A DNA stretch of 64,000 bases from Fibrella aquatilis. Its GTDB lineage: Bacteria; Bacteroidota; Bacteroidia; Cytophagales; Spirosomataceae. Below the pieces are notes generated by a model. It saw nothing but the letters and a program-made list of their open reading frames with translations, was not told the DNA's origin and did not search any database. This document shows positions 51,600-61,600 of this stretch, piece after piece; the stretch's first letter is position 1; every line of letters starts with the position of its first letter. The stretch lies in the NCBI RefSeq assembly GCF_017353255.1, contig NZ_JAFMYU010000017.1, positions 62,001 through 126,000 of the forward strand, read 5' to 3'. The translations under genes were made by a program, and so were the position numbers.

Positions 51600-51765
51600 A
51601 TATATGGTCATAAAATAATACTTCTCTCTACTAGTAGCCAATTTATGTACTAATGTAAGGTATTGTATAACTAATTCTATAGATAAAAAATGGGTAATAT
51701 TCTGGTAATGCACCACCGTTATATTGGGTGAAATATGTTGTCATCAACGCTTTCCCCCAATTCGT

Positions 51766-54700
51766 ATGCATCAACCACTACGGTTTTTCTGGCTCCTGTT
51801 TGTAGGAGCTTTTTTTGTGCTTACGCCATCTGTTTTTGGTCAAATTTCTGTCACAAGTGGCGGCACAGCTTACACACAAGATTTTAACACGCTGCCTACC
51901 ACTGGTACACCTGCCTTTGTACAAAACAGTATAGTAACTGGTGTCTACGGTGAAAGGACTGGTACCGGGACTACCATTGTAGCTGATGCTGGTTCAAACA
52001 CTGGAGGCAACCTGTATAGCTACGGAACGGGTACTACCACCGAGCGTGCACTTGGCTCAGTTGGTTCTGGTAATGCTGCCGCTGGCAATTTTGCATATGG
52101 CGTACGTTTTAAAAATAACACAACCAGTACGATTACCTCATTTCAAGTCTCTTACACTGGTGAACAATGGCGAAGCGGCGGTACCACATCGAATGCACAG
52201 ACCGTAACTTTTTCGTACCTAGTATCATCGGCTGCTATTACGACATCTGCGCCAGGCACGGCAGCACCGGCGGGCTACGTAGCTAACACATCGCTCGATT
52301 TTACGTCACTCATTAACAATGCAGCGGCTGGTTCGCTTGATGGTAACGCAGCGGCTAATCGGGCTACAAAGACTGCCACCATAACTGTTACTATTAATTC
52401 TGGTGACGAATTAATGTTACGTTGGTATGATCCTGACCACTCAGGAACTGATCACGGACTCGCTATAGACGACTTATCAGTCACCTTCACTACGTCCACA
52501 CCCCCTACCGGCCCAACCTTATCGGCTAACCCAACGACGCTAACGATTCCTGCGACGACGCAAGGAAACACCTCTTCTTCAGCCTCCTATGTACTGACTG
52601 CCAGTAACTTGACAAATGCCATTACAATAACGGCACCAAACAGCAACATTGAGATTAGCCCTGACAACACGACGTTTTCCAGCAGCTTTACACTGCCACA
52701 AACCACTACGTCGGCCACAATATATGCCCGTTTAACGGGGGCTACACAGGGGACTTTTTCGGGCAATATTGTCAATGCCAGCACAGGGGCCACGTCGGTC
52801 AACGTAGCGGCGAGTGGTACGGTGAATGCGGCGGTAGGTACGTTTACCAGGATCAGCACCATCCAGGGATCGGGTAATGCGGTGGCCGTTACGGGAGCAC
52901 AGAACATTGAAGGTATCGTGACGCGGAAGTTTGCAGGAGCCACCGGACAGAATGGTTTTTACGTACAGGAAGAAGACGCCGATCAGGATGGTAACCCGGC
53001 TACTTCAGAAGGCATTTTCTGCTATGACCCTGCCGGGCTGTTTACGGGCAATGTGGGCGACAAGGTACAGGTAGCCGGCACACCCGCCGAGTTTGCCAGC
53101 GCGTCGGGCGGGGTAAACAGTAGCCTTACGCAGTTGGCCAACCTAACCAGCGTGGTCAATTTGGGAGCCAGCACCCTGCCTGCCGCCACCAACGTGACCC
53201 TGCCTTTTGCGGCCTCGTCTGGTGGTGTATCGGCCCTGGAGCGGTATGAGGGTATGCTTATTCAACTGAGTGCTGCCACTGGCAACCTCACGGTGACTGA
53301 AACGTTTAGCCTGCGGCAGTATGGACAGATTACCCTCTCGGCAACCGACGGCACCAATCAGGCCGGTACCGATGGTCGCATTGACCAGTACACGCAATTT
53401 AATACACCCAGCGTGAGCGGCTATGCAGCCTACGAGGCAGCCGTTGATCGCCGCCAGATCATCCTTGACGATGCCAGCAGCACGTCGTACCCGGCCACCA
53501 TTATTCATTCACGGGGCGGAAACCCCCTCACAGCCAGCAACACCGTGCGCGGTGGCGACGACGTGGCTAGTATCACGGCGGTGCTCGATGAGCGGTTCGA
53601 TGGCTACCGACTACAGACCAACACCGGTGTCAATTTCAACGCTGCCAACCCTCGTCCGGCCACCATACCCAATGTTGGCGGAACGTTGAAGGTTGGTTTT
53701 GCCAACGTCCTCAACTACTTCACCACCTTCGGCGCAACCAACGACCGGGGGGCCGACAATGCCACCGAGTTTTCGCGGCAGCGGGCCAAAGTTATTGCCA
53801 ACCTGATTGGTACGGGGGCTGACGTTATCGGCCTGAGCGAAATTCAGAACAAAACCCAAAATGACAACGGCGTTACGGCACTGAACGATCTGGTGAGCGG
53901 CATGAACGCCGTAGCGGGTGCCGGTACCTATGCGTTTGTCACGCCTAACACGCTGGCCAGTACGGATTTCATTACCGTAGCCATCCTCTATAAACCAGCC
54001 ATGGTGTCGCTGGTAGGGCAAGCCGTACCCATTCCGGGCAGTTTCGGGCAGGGGGCTTTTGGCGTGGTGGGCCGCTCGGCTATTGCGCAGACCTTCCAGC
54101 AAATTAGCGGTGGTGGCGACGGCATTTTTACGCTCGTAGCCAACCACTGGAAATCGAAGGGGTCATCAGCTGGCCAAGCAGGGGATGCCGACGCGGGCGA
54201 TGGACAGGGCTTTTCGAGCGGTACCCGCACCCGTCAGGCGCAGGACCTGCTCCAGTGGATCAATACCAAACCAACTGGCACACAGGACCCCGATTACCTG
54301 ATTGTGGGTGACCTGAACGCCTATGCGAGCGAAACGCCCCTCACTACACTCGAAAACGGCGGCTACACGGCGCTCATTCCCAAGAGCAGCTATTCGTTTG
54401 CATTCAAAGGGGAGTGGGGGTCACTGGATCATGCCTTAGCAAACAGTGCATTACAAGGTCAGGTAACGGGTGCTACCAAGTGGTATATCAATTCAGATGA
54501 GCCTACGGCCTTGGACTACAACACTGAAAACAAGACAACAGCGCAGCAGACCAGCCTGTACAACGCCGACCAATACCGCTCTGCCGACCACGACCCGCTG
54601 GTGGTGGGGCTGAACCTGACGGCTGCCCTGCCTGTGCAGCTTGTCAATTTCCGGGCGTCGGTGGTGGGCGATCAGGTGGTGCTGAACTGGGAAACCACAA

Positions 54701-55170
54701 TGGAGAAGAACGCCGCCCATTTTGTGGTGGAACGAAGCACCAACCTGAGCGAGTTTGGTGCCATTGGCCAGGTAGCATCAGCGGGCAATTCGGCTACGCG
54801 CCGGGCCTATAACCTCATTGACCCAGCCCCCCGACCCGGTACTAACTACTACCGCCTCCGCACCATTGACCGCGATGGCAGCAGTGAGCTGAGTAAAGTA
54901 GTGGCCGCCACCTTCGACGATGAAACGCCAGTGATGACCCTCATGGGCAACCCCATTTCTGACGGAAAAATCAGGCTGGCGGTGCGCAACATGGCCGGGG
55001 CAACCTACCAACTGCGTACCCTCACCGGTCAGACCATCCGCACCAGCATCGTGAGCCAGAATGACCGGCTAGTTGAACTACAACTGAGCCAGGCTGTTGG
55101 CGCGGGCATCTACCTGCTAGAAGGTCAGGTGGGAATTACACGCCAAGTGGTAAAGATTCTGGCTGATTAG
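51766..55170 (+). CDS. Secreted ExeM/NucH-like nuclease with T9SS C-terminal domain
   Basis: A 1134-residue exported protein. The ATG at 51766 gives the signal peptide MHQPLRFFWLLFVGAFFVLT ending SVFG-Q. In order: a beta-rich N-terminal domain, an Ig-like repeat, an OB-fold-like region (IEGIVTRKF, GFYVQEEDADQDGNPATSEG) and an endonuclease/exonuclease/phosphatase domain with GLSEIQNK, LVANHWKSKG, VGDLNAYASE and SADHDPLVVG. The last ~80 residues are a type IX secretion sorting domain. It should degrade extracellular DNA at the surface or in the medium, providing phosphate or nucleotides. Confidence 0.9.
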   Translation: MHQPLRFFWLLFVGAFFVLTPSVFGQISVTSGGTAYTQDFNTLPTTGTPAFVQNSIVTGVYGERTGTGTTIVADAGSNTGGNLYSYGTGTTTERALGSVGSGNAAAGNFAYGVRFKNNTTSTITSFQVSYTGEQWRSGGTTSNAQTVTFSYLVSSAAITTSAPGTAAPAGYVANTSLDFTSLINNAAAGSLDGNAAANRATKTATITVTINSGDELMLRWYDPDHSGTDHGLAIDDLSVTFTTSTPPTGPTLSANPTTLTIPATTQGNTSSSASYVLTASNLTNAITITAPNSNIEISPDNTTFSSSFTLPQTTTSATIYARLTGATQGTFSGNIVNASTGATSVNVAASGTVNAAVGTFTRISTIQGSGNAVAVTGAQNIEGIVTRKFAGATGQNGFYVQEEDADQDGNPATSEGIFCYDPAGLFTGNVGDKVQVAGTPAEFASASGGVNSSLTQLANLTSVVNLGASTLPAATNVTLPFAASSGGVSALERYEGMLIQLSAATGNLTVTETFSLRQYGQITLSATDGTNQAGTDGRIDQYTQFNTPSVSGYAAYEAAVDRRQIILDDASSTSYPATIIHSRGGNPLTASNTVRGGDDVASITAVLDERFDGYRLQTNTGVNFNAANPRPATIPNVGGTLKVGFANVLNYFTTFGATNDRGADNATEFSRQRAKVIANLIGTGADVIGLSEIQNKTQNDNGVTALNDLVSGMNAVAGAGTYAFVTPNTLASTDFITVAILYKPAMVSLVGQAVPIPGSFGQGAFGVVGRSAIAQTFQQISGGGDGIFTLVANHWKSKGSSAGQAGDADAGDGQGFSSGTRTRQAQDLLQWINTKPTGTQDPDYLIVGDLNAYASETPLTTLENGGYTALIPKSSYSFAFKGEWGSLDHALANSALQGQVTGATKWYINSDEPTALDYNTENKTTAQQTSLYNADQYRSADHDPLVVGLNLTAALPVQLVNFRASVVGDQVVLNWETTMEKNAAHFVVERSTNLSEFGAIGQVASAGNSATRRAYNLIDPAPRPGTNYYRLRTIDRDGSSELSKVVAATFDDETPVMTLMGNPISDGKIRLAVRNMAGATYQLRTLTGQTIRTSIVSQNDRLVELQLSQAVGAGIYLLEGQVGITRQVVKILAD

Positions 55171-55172
55171 AA

Positions 55173-56180
55173 TCAACTGAATACCAGCAGCTTATCCTGA
55201 GCTATATGCAATCGGACTTCGTCGCCAATGCGCCTATCGGTCTGCGAAACCAGCGCCCGGAGTGCCACAAATCGGTTTAGGCGCACGAGTAGTTCGGTGT
55301 CGCGCCCCCCAAAAAATACCCGCTCGACCCTGCCCGATACCGTTCCGGCAGGGTCAATTTGTATGTGCTCGGGGCGCAGGCCGTACTCAGTGTCGGGGTT
55401 GCCCAGGGCGGGTAGTCCAAGCGAGGGCAGGTGCTTCCCCCGGATGAGGTTGACAGGGCCGGTGAGGCTGGCGGCGTAGGCATTTTTGGGTTGGCCATAC
55501 ACCGCCCGTGGGGTGTCGAGCTGAATCAGTCGTCCGCGTTGCAACAGACCAATTTGGTCGGAGATAGACAGGGCGTCGGAGGCGTCGTGGGTCACGAACA
55601 GGCATGCCGTACCCGCATCAGGGCCGGTGGTGCTGTTGCGAACCAGGTCGATGAGTACGTCGCGGATGAGCAGGCGATTAGGCAGGTCGAGGTGACTAAA
55701 CGGCTCGTCGAGCAGCAGTACACGGGCGGGTTCGGCAATGGCGCGGGCAATAGCGGTGCGTTGCTTTTCGCCCCCCGACGTTTCGCGGGGTTTGTGGTGT
55801 TGCACGGCTTCAAGGCGGCAGAGGCGCAGGAGTTCGTTTACGCGTTGGTCGCGGTAGGTGCGTTCGTAGTAACGCAGGGCAAAGGCAATGTTTTCGCGGA
55901 TGGTCACGTTGGGCATCAGCTGGTATTCCTGATGTACCACCCGTATCTGTGGGTGCCCTGCTACGAGCCTATCTTTCGGCCCCGCCACCGCCTCGTTGTC
56001 GAGCCGAATAGTGCCCCGGTCGGCATCCAGCAGCCCCGCCAACAGGTTCAGCAGCGTACTCTTCCCCGACCCGCTTGCCCCCACCAACGCCACCATCTCC
56101 CCCGCCGCCAGCGACAGCGACACGTTCCGCACCGCAGCAAGCGCATCAAACGATTTAGACAGATTGTGGGCTGTGAGCAT
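55173..56180 (-). CDS. ABC transporter ATP-binding protein, no permease nearby
   Basis: A 335-residue ATPase. Walker A is GASGSGKS (34-41), the signature TSGGEKQ lies at 134-140 and Walker B LLLDEP at 155-160. The C-terminal ~100 residues form a TOBE-like domain (GLRPEHIQID). This is the CysA/PotA/FbpC layout, typical of importers for oxyanions, polyamines or iron. No permease or binding protein is encoded here, so its partner is elsewhere. Its first 88 bases exist a second time at 57838-57925. Confidence 0.9.
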   Translation of the reverse strand: MLTAHNLSKSFDALAAVRNVSLSLAAGEMVALVGASGSGKSTLLNLLAGLLDADRGTIRLDNEAVAGPKDRLVAGHPQIRVVHQEYQLMPNVTIRENIAFALRYYERTYRDQRVNELLRLCRLEAVQHHKPRETSGGEKQRTAIARAIAEPARVLLLDEPFSHLDLPNRLLIRDVLIDLVRNSTTGPDAGTACLFVTHDASDALSISDQIGLLQRGRLIQLDTPRAVYGQPKNAYAASLTGPVNLIRGKHLPSLGLPALGNPDTEYGLRPEHIQIDPAGTVSGRVERVFFGGRDTELLVRLNRFVALRALVSQTDRRIGDEVRLHIAQDKLLVFS

Positions 56181-56182
56181 AG
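56095..56182. repeat. 88-bp direct repeat, copy 1 (5' end of the ABC ATPase gene)
   Basis: This segment is repeated in the same orientation at 57838-57925 with only two differences. It codes for the first ~28 residues of the intact ATPase. Confidence 0.95.
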
Positions 56183-56262
56183 TGCGTTAAGTAAATTCAT
56201 GACTGATTTTGTGCAAAGAAGGGGGTTCATGCATCAATAATCTCACTACCTCTCTTGAACTC

Positions 56263-57822
56263 ATGCGAATAAGCTGTTTGACTATCCTTGTATCATGGCT
56301 CCTCGGTTCAGTCGCAGCCTCAGCCAATTTCACCGATAAAGACCCTGAACGTAATTTTGAGGCTTTCTGGCAGCTATTTAACCGCTACTACGCTCACTTT
56401 GACACCAGAGGTGTTGACTGGCAACAACAGTACAGGCGCTTCCGGCCATCAATCAGCCCGTCAACATCAGATGAGGCATTATTGACCATTTTCAACCAGA
56501 TGGTGGCTCCGTTAAGGGATGGGCATGTGGTGATTTCTCCTACCGGCGACTTACCCGCGAGTGCCAAGTACGCCCGCTTTTATCAGGAATTTCCCACAAA
56601 GGATTTACAGACCCAATTTCACCAGGTTAGTCTGGCTTTCTTGCAACAGCGGGGATTTGGGCAGTTCGTGCCGTTTCAGAGTGCCCCCTACAACATTGGC
56701 GGCTATTGCCGATCCACTGAGTATGGGTATCTGCAACTAAACGGTTTTGGCGGAATGCCGCTGACCGCTTTTGCGCGACAATTAGATGACATGGTCGCCG
56801 CTTTTTCTGATGTGAAGGGGTTGATTCTGGACATCCGAATCAACGGGGGCGGCTCCCCGGCCTATCTTGGTGAGCTGATTGGGCGACTGACGCAGGTGAA
56901 GCGATTAGTTGGATACGGACGAGCCCGCATTGGTAAAAAAAGCTACGAATACGGCCCCTGGACCAGCTATTATGTTTTGCCCCGTGGTGAGCGAAAACTC
57001 ATTAAACCGATTGTTGTTTTAACGAGTGGCAGCACCATCAGTGCTGGCGATCATTGTGCACTTTACCTGCGTGAGTTTCCATACGTCAAATTGGCTGGCG
57101 AACAGTCAAACGGGATATTTTCGCCGATGCTTGGCAAGCGACTCCCCAATGGTTGGGAAATTGCGCTTTCCGATGGCCAAATAGTCGATGCGAAACGAGT
57201 TAGTTATGAAGCAAAGGGGGTACCTGTCGATTGGCCATTAATGCACCACCGCAACGCTATGCTGGCTGGTCACGACCCCGTTCTGGATAGCAGTTTAATG
57301 TACTTGCAAGCCAACGCACCGCTGTTGTCAATGCTTACGATTTGTCCCGAACAAATCGCCGTAACGTTCTATGCGGATAGCCTGCTTTCACAAAAAATAT
57401 ATGGTGATGTCACAGCTTACTCCAACGGCCTAGTTGAAGAAGACGCTACTTTATTGACTCCATTCGCCGCTAAATGCCTTTCACTGAAATCGGCTAATAG
57501 CTCACAAGCGATACAAAGGCGTTTTCAGACCGAGCAACGTGCGGATTCCGCGTTCTATTCCCAAAATGTGCAAAACCGTTTTTATGTCAACGTACCTGCG
57601 CCAATCAAAAAACATTTGCGGTGGCCGTTTACTAAACGAAACGCCCGTCGATTAACTGTGGCACATCACATTAAGCTCAACGATAATTACTATGTCCGCT
57701 TACATTTAAATCAGGGCGGCTGGCAAGGCGAAACAGTTCTTATTGTTCTTGATGGGAGCGGTCATGTAATTGAGCATTGTGCTTTACCGATTGACTACCT
57801 GAGCAGTCATATCTACCGATAA
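56263..57822 (+). CDS. S41 family peptidase, exported
   Basis: A 519-residue protein. The ATG at 56263 gives a signal peptide (MRISCLTILVSWLLGSVAASA). A helical N-terminal region (PERNFEAFWQLFNRYYAHFDTRGVDW, APLRDGHVVIS) is typical of tail-specific/tricorn-like proteases, followed by LILDIRINGGGS and the catalytic Ser260 in GSTISAGD. The C-terminal ~150 residues form a separate domain I cannot assign. Base composition is richer in A+T than the flanking genes. It lies between the two 88-bp direct repeats, so it is probably a later arrival. Confidence 0.85.
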   Translation: MRISCLTILVSWLLGSVAASANFTDKDPERNFEAFWQLFNRYYAHFDTRGVDWQQQYRRFRPSISPSTSDEALLTIFNQMVAPLRDGHVVISPTGDLPASAKYARFYQEFPTKDLQTQFHQVSLAFLQQRGFGQFVPFQSAPYNIGGYCRSTEYGYLQLNGFGGMPLTAFARQLDDMVAAFSDVKGLILDIRINGGGSPAYLGELIGRLTQVKRLVGYGRARIGKKSYEYGPWTSYYVLPRGERKLIKPIVVLTSGSTISAGDHCALYLREFPYVKLAGEQSNGIFSPMLGKRLPNGWEIALSDGQIVDAKRVSYEAKGVPVDWPLMHHRNAMLAGHDPVLDSSLMYLQANAPLLSMLTICPEQIAVTFYADSLLSQKIYGDVTAYSNGLVEEDATLLTPFAAKCLSLKSANSSQAIQRRFQTEQRADSAFYSQNVQNRFYVNVPAPIKKHLRWPFTKRNARRLTVAHHIKLNDNYYVRLHLNQGGWQGETVLIVLDGSGHVIEHCALPIDYLSSHIYR

Positions 57823-57837
57823 AACGTTCCTCGCCTA

Positions 57838-57925
57838 ATCTCCCCCGCCGCCAGCGACAGCGACACATTCCGCACCGCAGTAAGCGCATCAAACGATTTA
57901 GACAGATTGTGGGCTGTGAGCATAG
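57838..57925 (-). pseudogene. 88-bp direct repeat, copy 2: truncated ABC ATPase 5' end
   Basis: Read on the minus strand it starts with ATG at 57923 and gives MLTAHNLSKSFDALTAV, the same as the intact ATPase apart from one residue (Ala15 to Thr), then leaves the homology after 28 or so codons and stops at codon 37. It abuts the stop codon of the FCP1-like gene on its right. Confidence 0.85.
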
Positions 57926-58495
57926 CTAAACAGAAGTAACAGGATCTGCAAGTGTGCCACTCGTTCTGTTTCTCCAGCCTCTTTTTTCAATACTCCTGAC
58001 GTTTGGTACGTCTTTTAATTGCATTAGGTAAGTCAACAAAATAGGAAGTTCCTCATCACTTGGATCACCGTTGAATTCTGCAATATGAATTGCATTGCCA
58101 TAATTCGTTCTCGATTTTTCAGGAGAATCGTCCACAATTAACATATCCTCCAAACGAAAGCCACGTTTCTTGAGCTTATCGAGTCGCTTTTCGAAGCAAT
58201 ACGTATCCGACTCTATATCTCGTCTGATCGAACATCGGCTTCTTCCCCAAACAAAGCTAAACGCTACAACGGGGGGCGTGATAACGCGCACAATATCATC
58301 TACATAATCATCGTCGGCTGAACTCCAAATACCAATTGTAAAATGCTTTGCAATGTCGTTTAGAAATTGATCGACGTGTGGTCTTTTGTATATAAAATAC
58401 TCTTCATATTTAAAGTCACACGGCCAATTCTGCTCATGCTTAGTGGCATGAATGAGGGTCTCATCCAAATCAAGTATGACCAATTTATCGTTCAC
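57926..58495 (-). CDS. HAD-superfamily FCP1/NIF-like phosphatase
   Basis: A 189-residue protein beginning at GTG. The HAD motif I is DLDETLIHA with Asp9 and Asp11, and VDDSPEKS gives the later acidic motif. The KRPHVDQFLNDI stretch and the C-terminal EFNGDPSDEELPILLTYL...IEKRGWR belong to the NLI-interacting-factor/FCP1-SCP branch, phosphatases of serine/threonine in eukaryotes and of unknown targets in bacteria. Its DNA is clearly more A+T-rich (about 35-45 %) than that of its neighbours. Its stop lies exactly at the edge of the 88-bp repeat. Confidence 0.85.
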   Translation of the reverse strand: MNDKLVILDLDETLIHATKHEQNWPCDFKYEEYFIYKRPHVDQFLNDIAKHFTIGIWSSADDDYVDDIVRVITPPVVAFSFVWGRSRCSIRRDIESDTYCFEKRLDKLKKRGFRLEDMLIVDDSPEKSRTNYGNAIHIAEFNGDPSDEELPILLTYLMQLKDVPNVRSIEKRGWRNRTSGTLADPVTSV

Positions 58496-58529
58496 AGTAG
58501 CAGTGCGTTAGTGCTTTTATCATTCCATC

Positions 58530-58607
58530 TATACCAGAACGGGTATAAATCCACCTCATCGAGGTCAACTTATACCCGTTCTGGTATAGAAGCAAATTTA
58601 ATTTGCT
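58530..58607. repeat. Inverted repeat O (19 bp) with nested palindromes
   Basis: Arms at 58530-58548 and 58570-58588 (TATACCAGAACGGGTATAA) are perfect reverse complements. A small ACCTC/GAGGT hairpin (58553-58565) sits in the loop and a separate palindrome AGCAAAT/ATTTGCT follows at 58591-58607. It lies upstream of the phosphatase gene, in the A+T-rich stretch, beyond the stop of the RND gene. It has no T-tract. Confidence 0.9.
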
Positions 58608-58656
58608 GGCCGCGTAGCGGTCTAATGTTTGTAGTAGCAGAGAGACGCGCCTAACT

Positions 58657-61600
58657 CTAAACCACCTCCGCTGATTGCGCTTCCAATGCTTTTTCGTCGG
58701 GGGATTCGCCGATGGGCTGACCGGGTTTGCGGCGCGACAGGAAGATATACATGGCCGGAATAACAAACAGCGTCAGCACTAGCGAGAACAATAGGCCACC
58801 CACAATAACCACCCCCAGCGGCACCCGGCTTTTCGAGGCCGACCCCAGCGCCAGGGCCAGGGGTAACGCACCAAACGCCGCCACGAGCGTGGTCATCAGG
58901 ATGGGGCGCAGTCGCATGGCGGCCGATTCGAGCGCGGCGGCTACTTTGGTTTTGCCTTCGGCCATTTGTTCGTTAGCAAATTCCACAATCAGAATCCCGT
59001 TTTTCGTCACTAAACCCACCAGCACGATGATGCCGATCTGGCTGAAAATATTCAGCGTCTGGTTGAAGAGCCACAGCGAGAACACGGCCCCAGCCAGCGC
59101 CAGGGGCACGGTAAGCATGATAATAAACGGATCGACGAACGAGTCGAACTGGGCGGCGAGGATCAGGTATACCAGAATGAGGGCCAGCGCAAAGGCGAAC
59201 AGCGTGTTGGATGAACTTTCAGCGAAGTCACGCGAGGAGCCGGTGAGCGACGTCTGGAAACTGGGGTCCAATACCCGCGCGGCAATGGCGTTCATGGCTT
59301 TCACGCCGTCGCCAACGGTCTTGCCGGGGGCCAGACCCGCCGACACCGTGGCCGACTTGAAGCGGTTGTAGTGGTACACCTGCGGCGGGCTGCTCACCTC
59401 CAGAAACCGCACTACGTTGTCGAGGGGTATCAGTTCCTGCCGGTTGTTGCGCACGTAGAAGGTGCGCAGGTCGGTGGGTTCGTCGCGGTCTTCGCGGTCC
59501 ACCTGCCCAATCACCTGGTACTGCTTCCCGTTCATGAGGAAATACGCCAGCCGCCGGTTGCTCAGGGCCAGTTGCAGCGTGTTCGACACATCGAGGACCG
59601 ATACGCCTAAATCGGTGGCTTTTTCGCGGTCAACGCTGATGTTCAGTTCGGGCTTATTGAACTTCAAATCGACGTCGACGTTTTGGAACGTGGGGTCTTT
59701 CTGGGCTTCTTCGAGAAACTGCGGTAGTTTTTCGCGCAGTTTCTCGAAGCTCAGGTTCTGCAACACAAACTGCACCGGCAGCGACGACCCCGACCGGCCA
59801 CCCGTTGAAATGGTCTGCTCCTGTGTGGCAAACATGCGGGCATCCGAGAATTTCTTGAAGTTCTTGGTCAGGTTATCTACGATTTGTTGCTGCGACCGTT
59901 TCCGATTCTGCGGGTCAACCATGTTGATAAACACAAAGCCCGAATTGACGGCCCCCGCCCCCGAAAAACCCGGTGCTACCACGCTAAAGGTCAGCTTAGT
60001 TTCGGGTACCGAATCGAGCACGAGTTTGGTGATCCGGTCGGTAATAGACGACATGGCTTCGTAGCTGGTGCCTTCTGGCGCGGTGATGGGTATCCGAATA
60101 CGGCCCCGGTCTTCGAGCGGTGCCAACTCCGATTTCAGCGTGGCTCCCAGCCCAAACACCAGGGCCAGACAAGCCACCATCATGATCCAGGCCCAGCGGC
60201 GTTTTTTCAGAAAAGCCTCTAGGTTACTACGGTACGAGTTGTCGAGCCACTGGAAAAAAGGCTCCGACTTTCGGTAAAACCAGGACGTTTTCCCGTGGTC
60301 CTTGCTGGTCAGTTTCACGCTCAATACAGGCGTGAGCGAAAGCGACACAAAGGCAGAAATCAGTACCGCCCCGGCCACCACAATGCCGAACTCGCGGAAG
60401 AGCCGCCCCACGAAACCTTGCAGGAAAATGATGGGCAGAAACACCACCGCCAGCGTAATAGACGTAGCAATGACGGCGAAGAAAATCTCGTCTGACCCCT
60501 CTTTGGCAGCCTGTTCCGGGGCCATGCCTTTCTCAATTTTCTTGAAAATGTTTTCCGTCACCACAATCCCATCATCGACCACCAGACCCGTGGCCAGCAC
60601 GATACCTAACAACGTTAGGATGTTGATGCTGAAGTCGGCAACGTACATGATAAAGAACGCGCCGATGAGCGAAACGGGAATGTCGATCAGGGGGCGGAAG
60701 GCAATAAGCCAGTCGCGGAAGAAGAGGTAGATCACCAGCACCACCAGCACAAACGAGATCAGCAGCGTCTCTTCTACCTCGGTAATCGCGTTGCGGATAA
60801 ACGTGCTCCGGTCAATACCTACGCTGACAATCAGGTCTTTAGGCAAATCGCGCTTGATCTGACCGAAGCGTTTGTAAAACTCGTCGGCAATGTTGACGAT
60901 GTTGGCACCAGGTTGCGGAATAAGCACCAGAATGACCCCCTGCACCCCGTTTTGCTTCGACGAGGTCTCTTCGTTTTCGGGTCCCAGCGTGGCATAGCCC
61001 ACGTCGCGCAGGCGCAGAATCTGCTGGTTGGTTTCGCGCAGGATCAGGTTATTGAAGTCCTCTTCGGTGGTAAGCCGCCCTACCGATTTTACGGTCAGTT
61101 CGGTATTGTTACCGTAGATTTTTCCGCCCGGCAGTTCCACGTTTTGGGCTACCAATGCCGCCTGAATATCCTGCACCGTCAGTTTGTAGGCAGCCAGTTT
61201 GGCGGGGTCGAGCCACATGCGCATGGCGTAGCGCTTGAGGCCATAAATGCTCACCTGCGACACCCCCGGAATGGTCTGCAACCGCTCCTGCAACACGTTC
61301 TCGGCATAGTCCGATAGCTGCATGGGGTTGCGGGTGGTGCTCTGCACGGGCATGAAAATGATGGGGTCCGAGTTGGCGTCGGCCTTGGTTACCACGGGCG
61401 GGGCGTCGATATCCTGCGGCAACAGTCGTTGCGCCTGCGACACCTTATCGCGCACGTCGTTGGCGGCCCGCTCCAGGTCGGTATCGAGGTTAAATTCGAC
61501 CGTGATGTTGCTCACACCCAGCGCCGAGCTTGATGAGATTGTACGGATGCCCTCGATGCTATTGAGGGTCTTTTCAATTGGCTCGGTGATCTGCGACTCA

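Noticed and set aside
56095-57925. Insertion sequence or transposon between the 88-bp repeats
   Set aside because: No transposase, no terminal inverted repeats; the direct repeats are far longer than normal target duplications.
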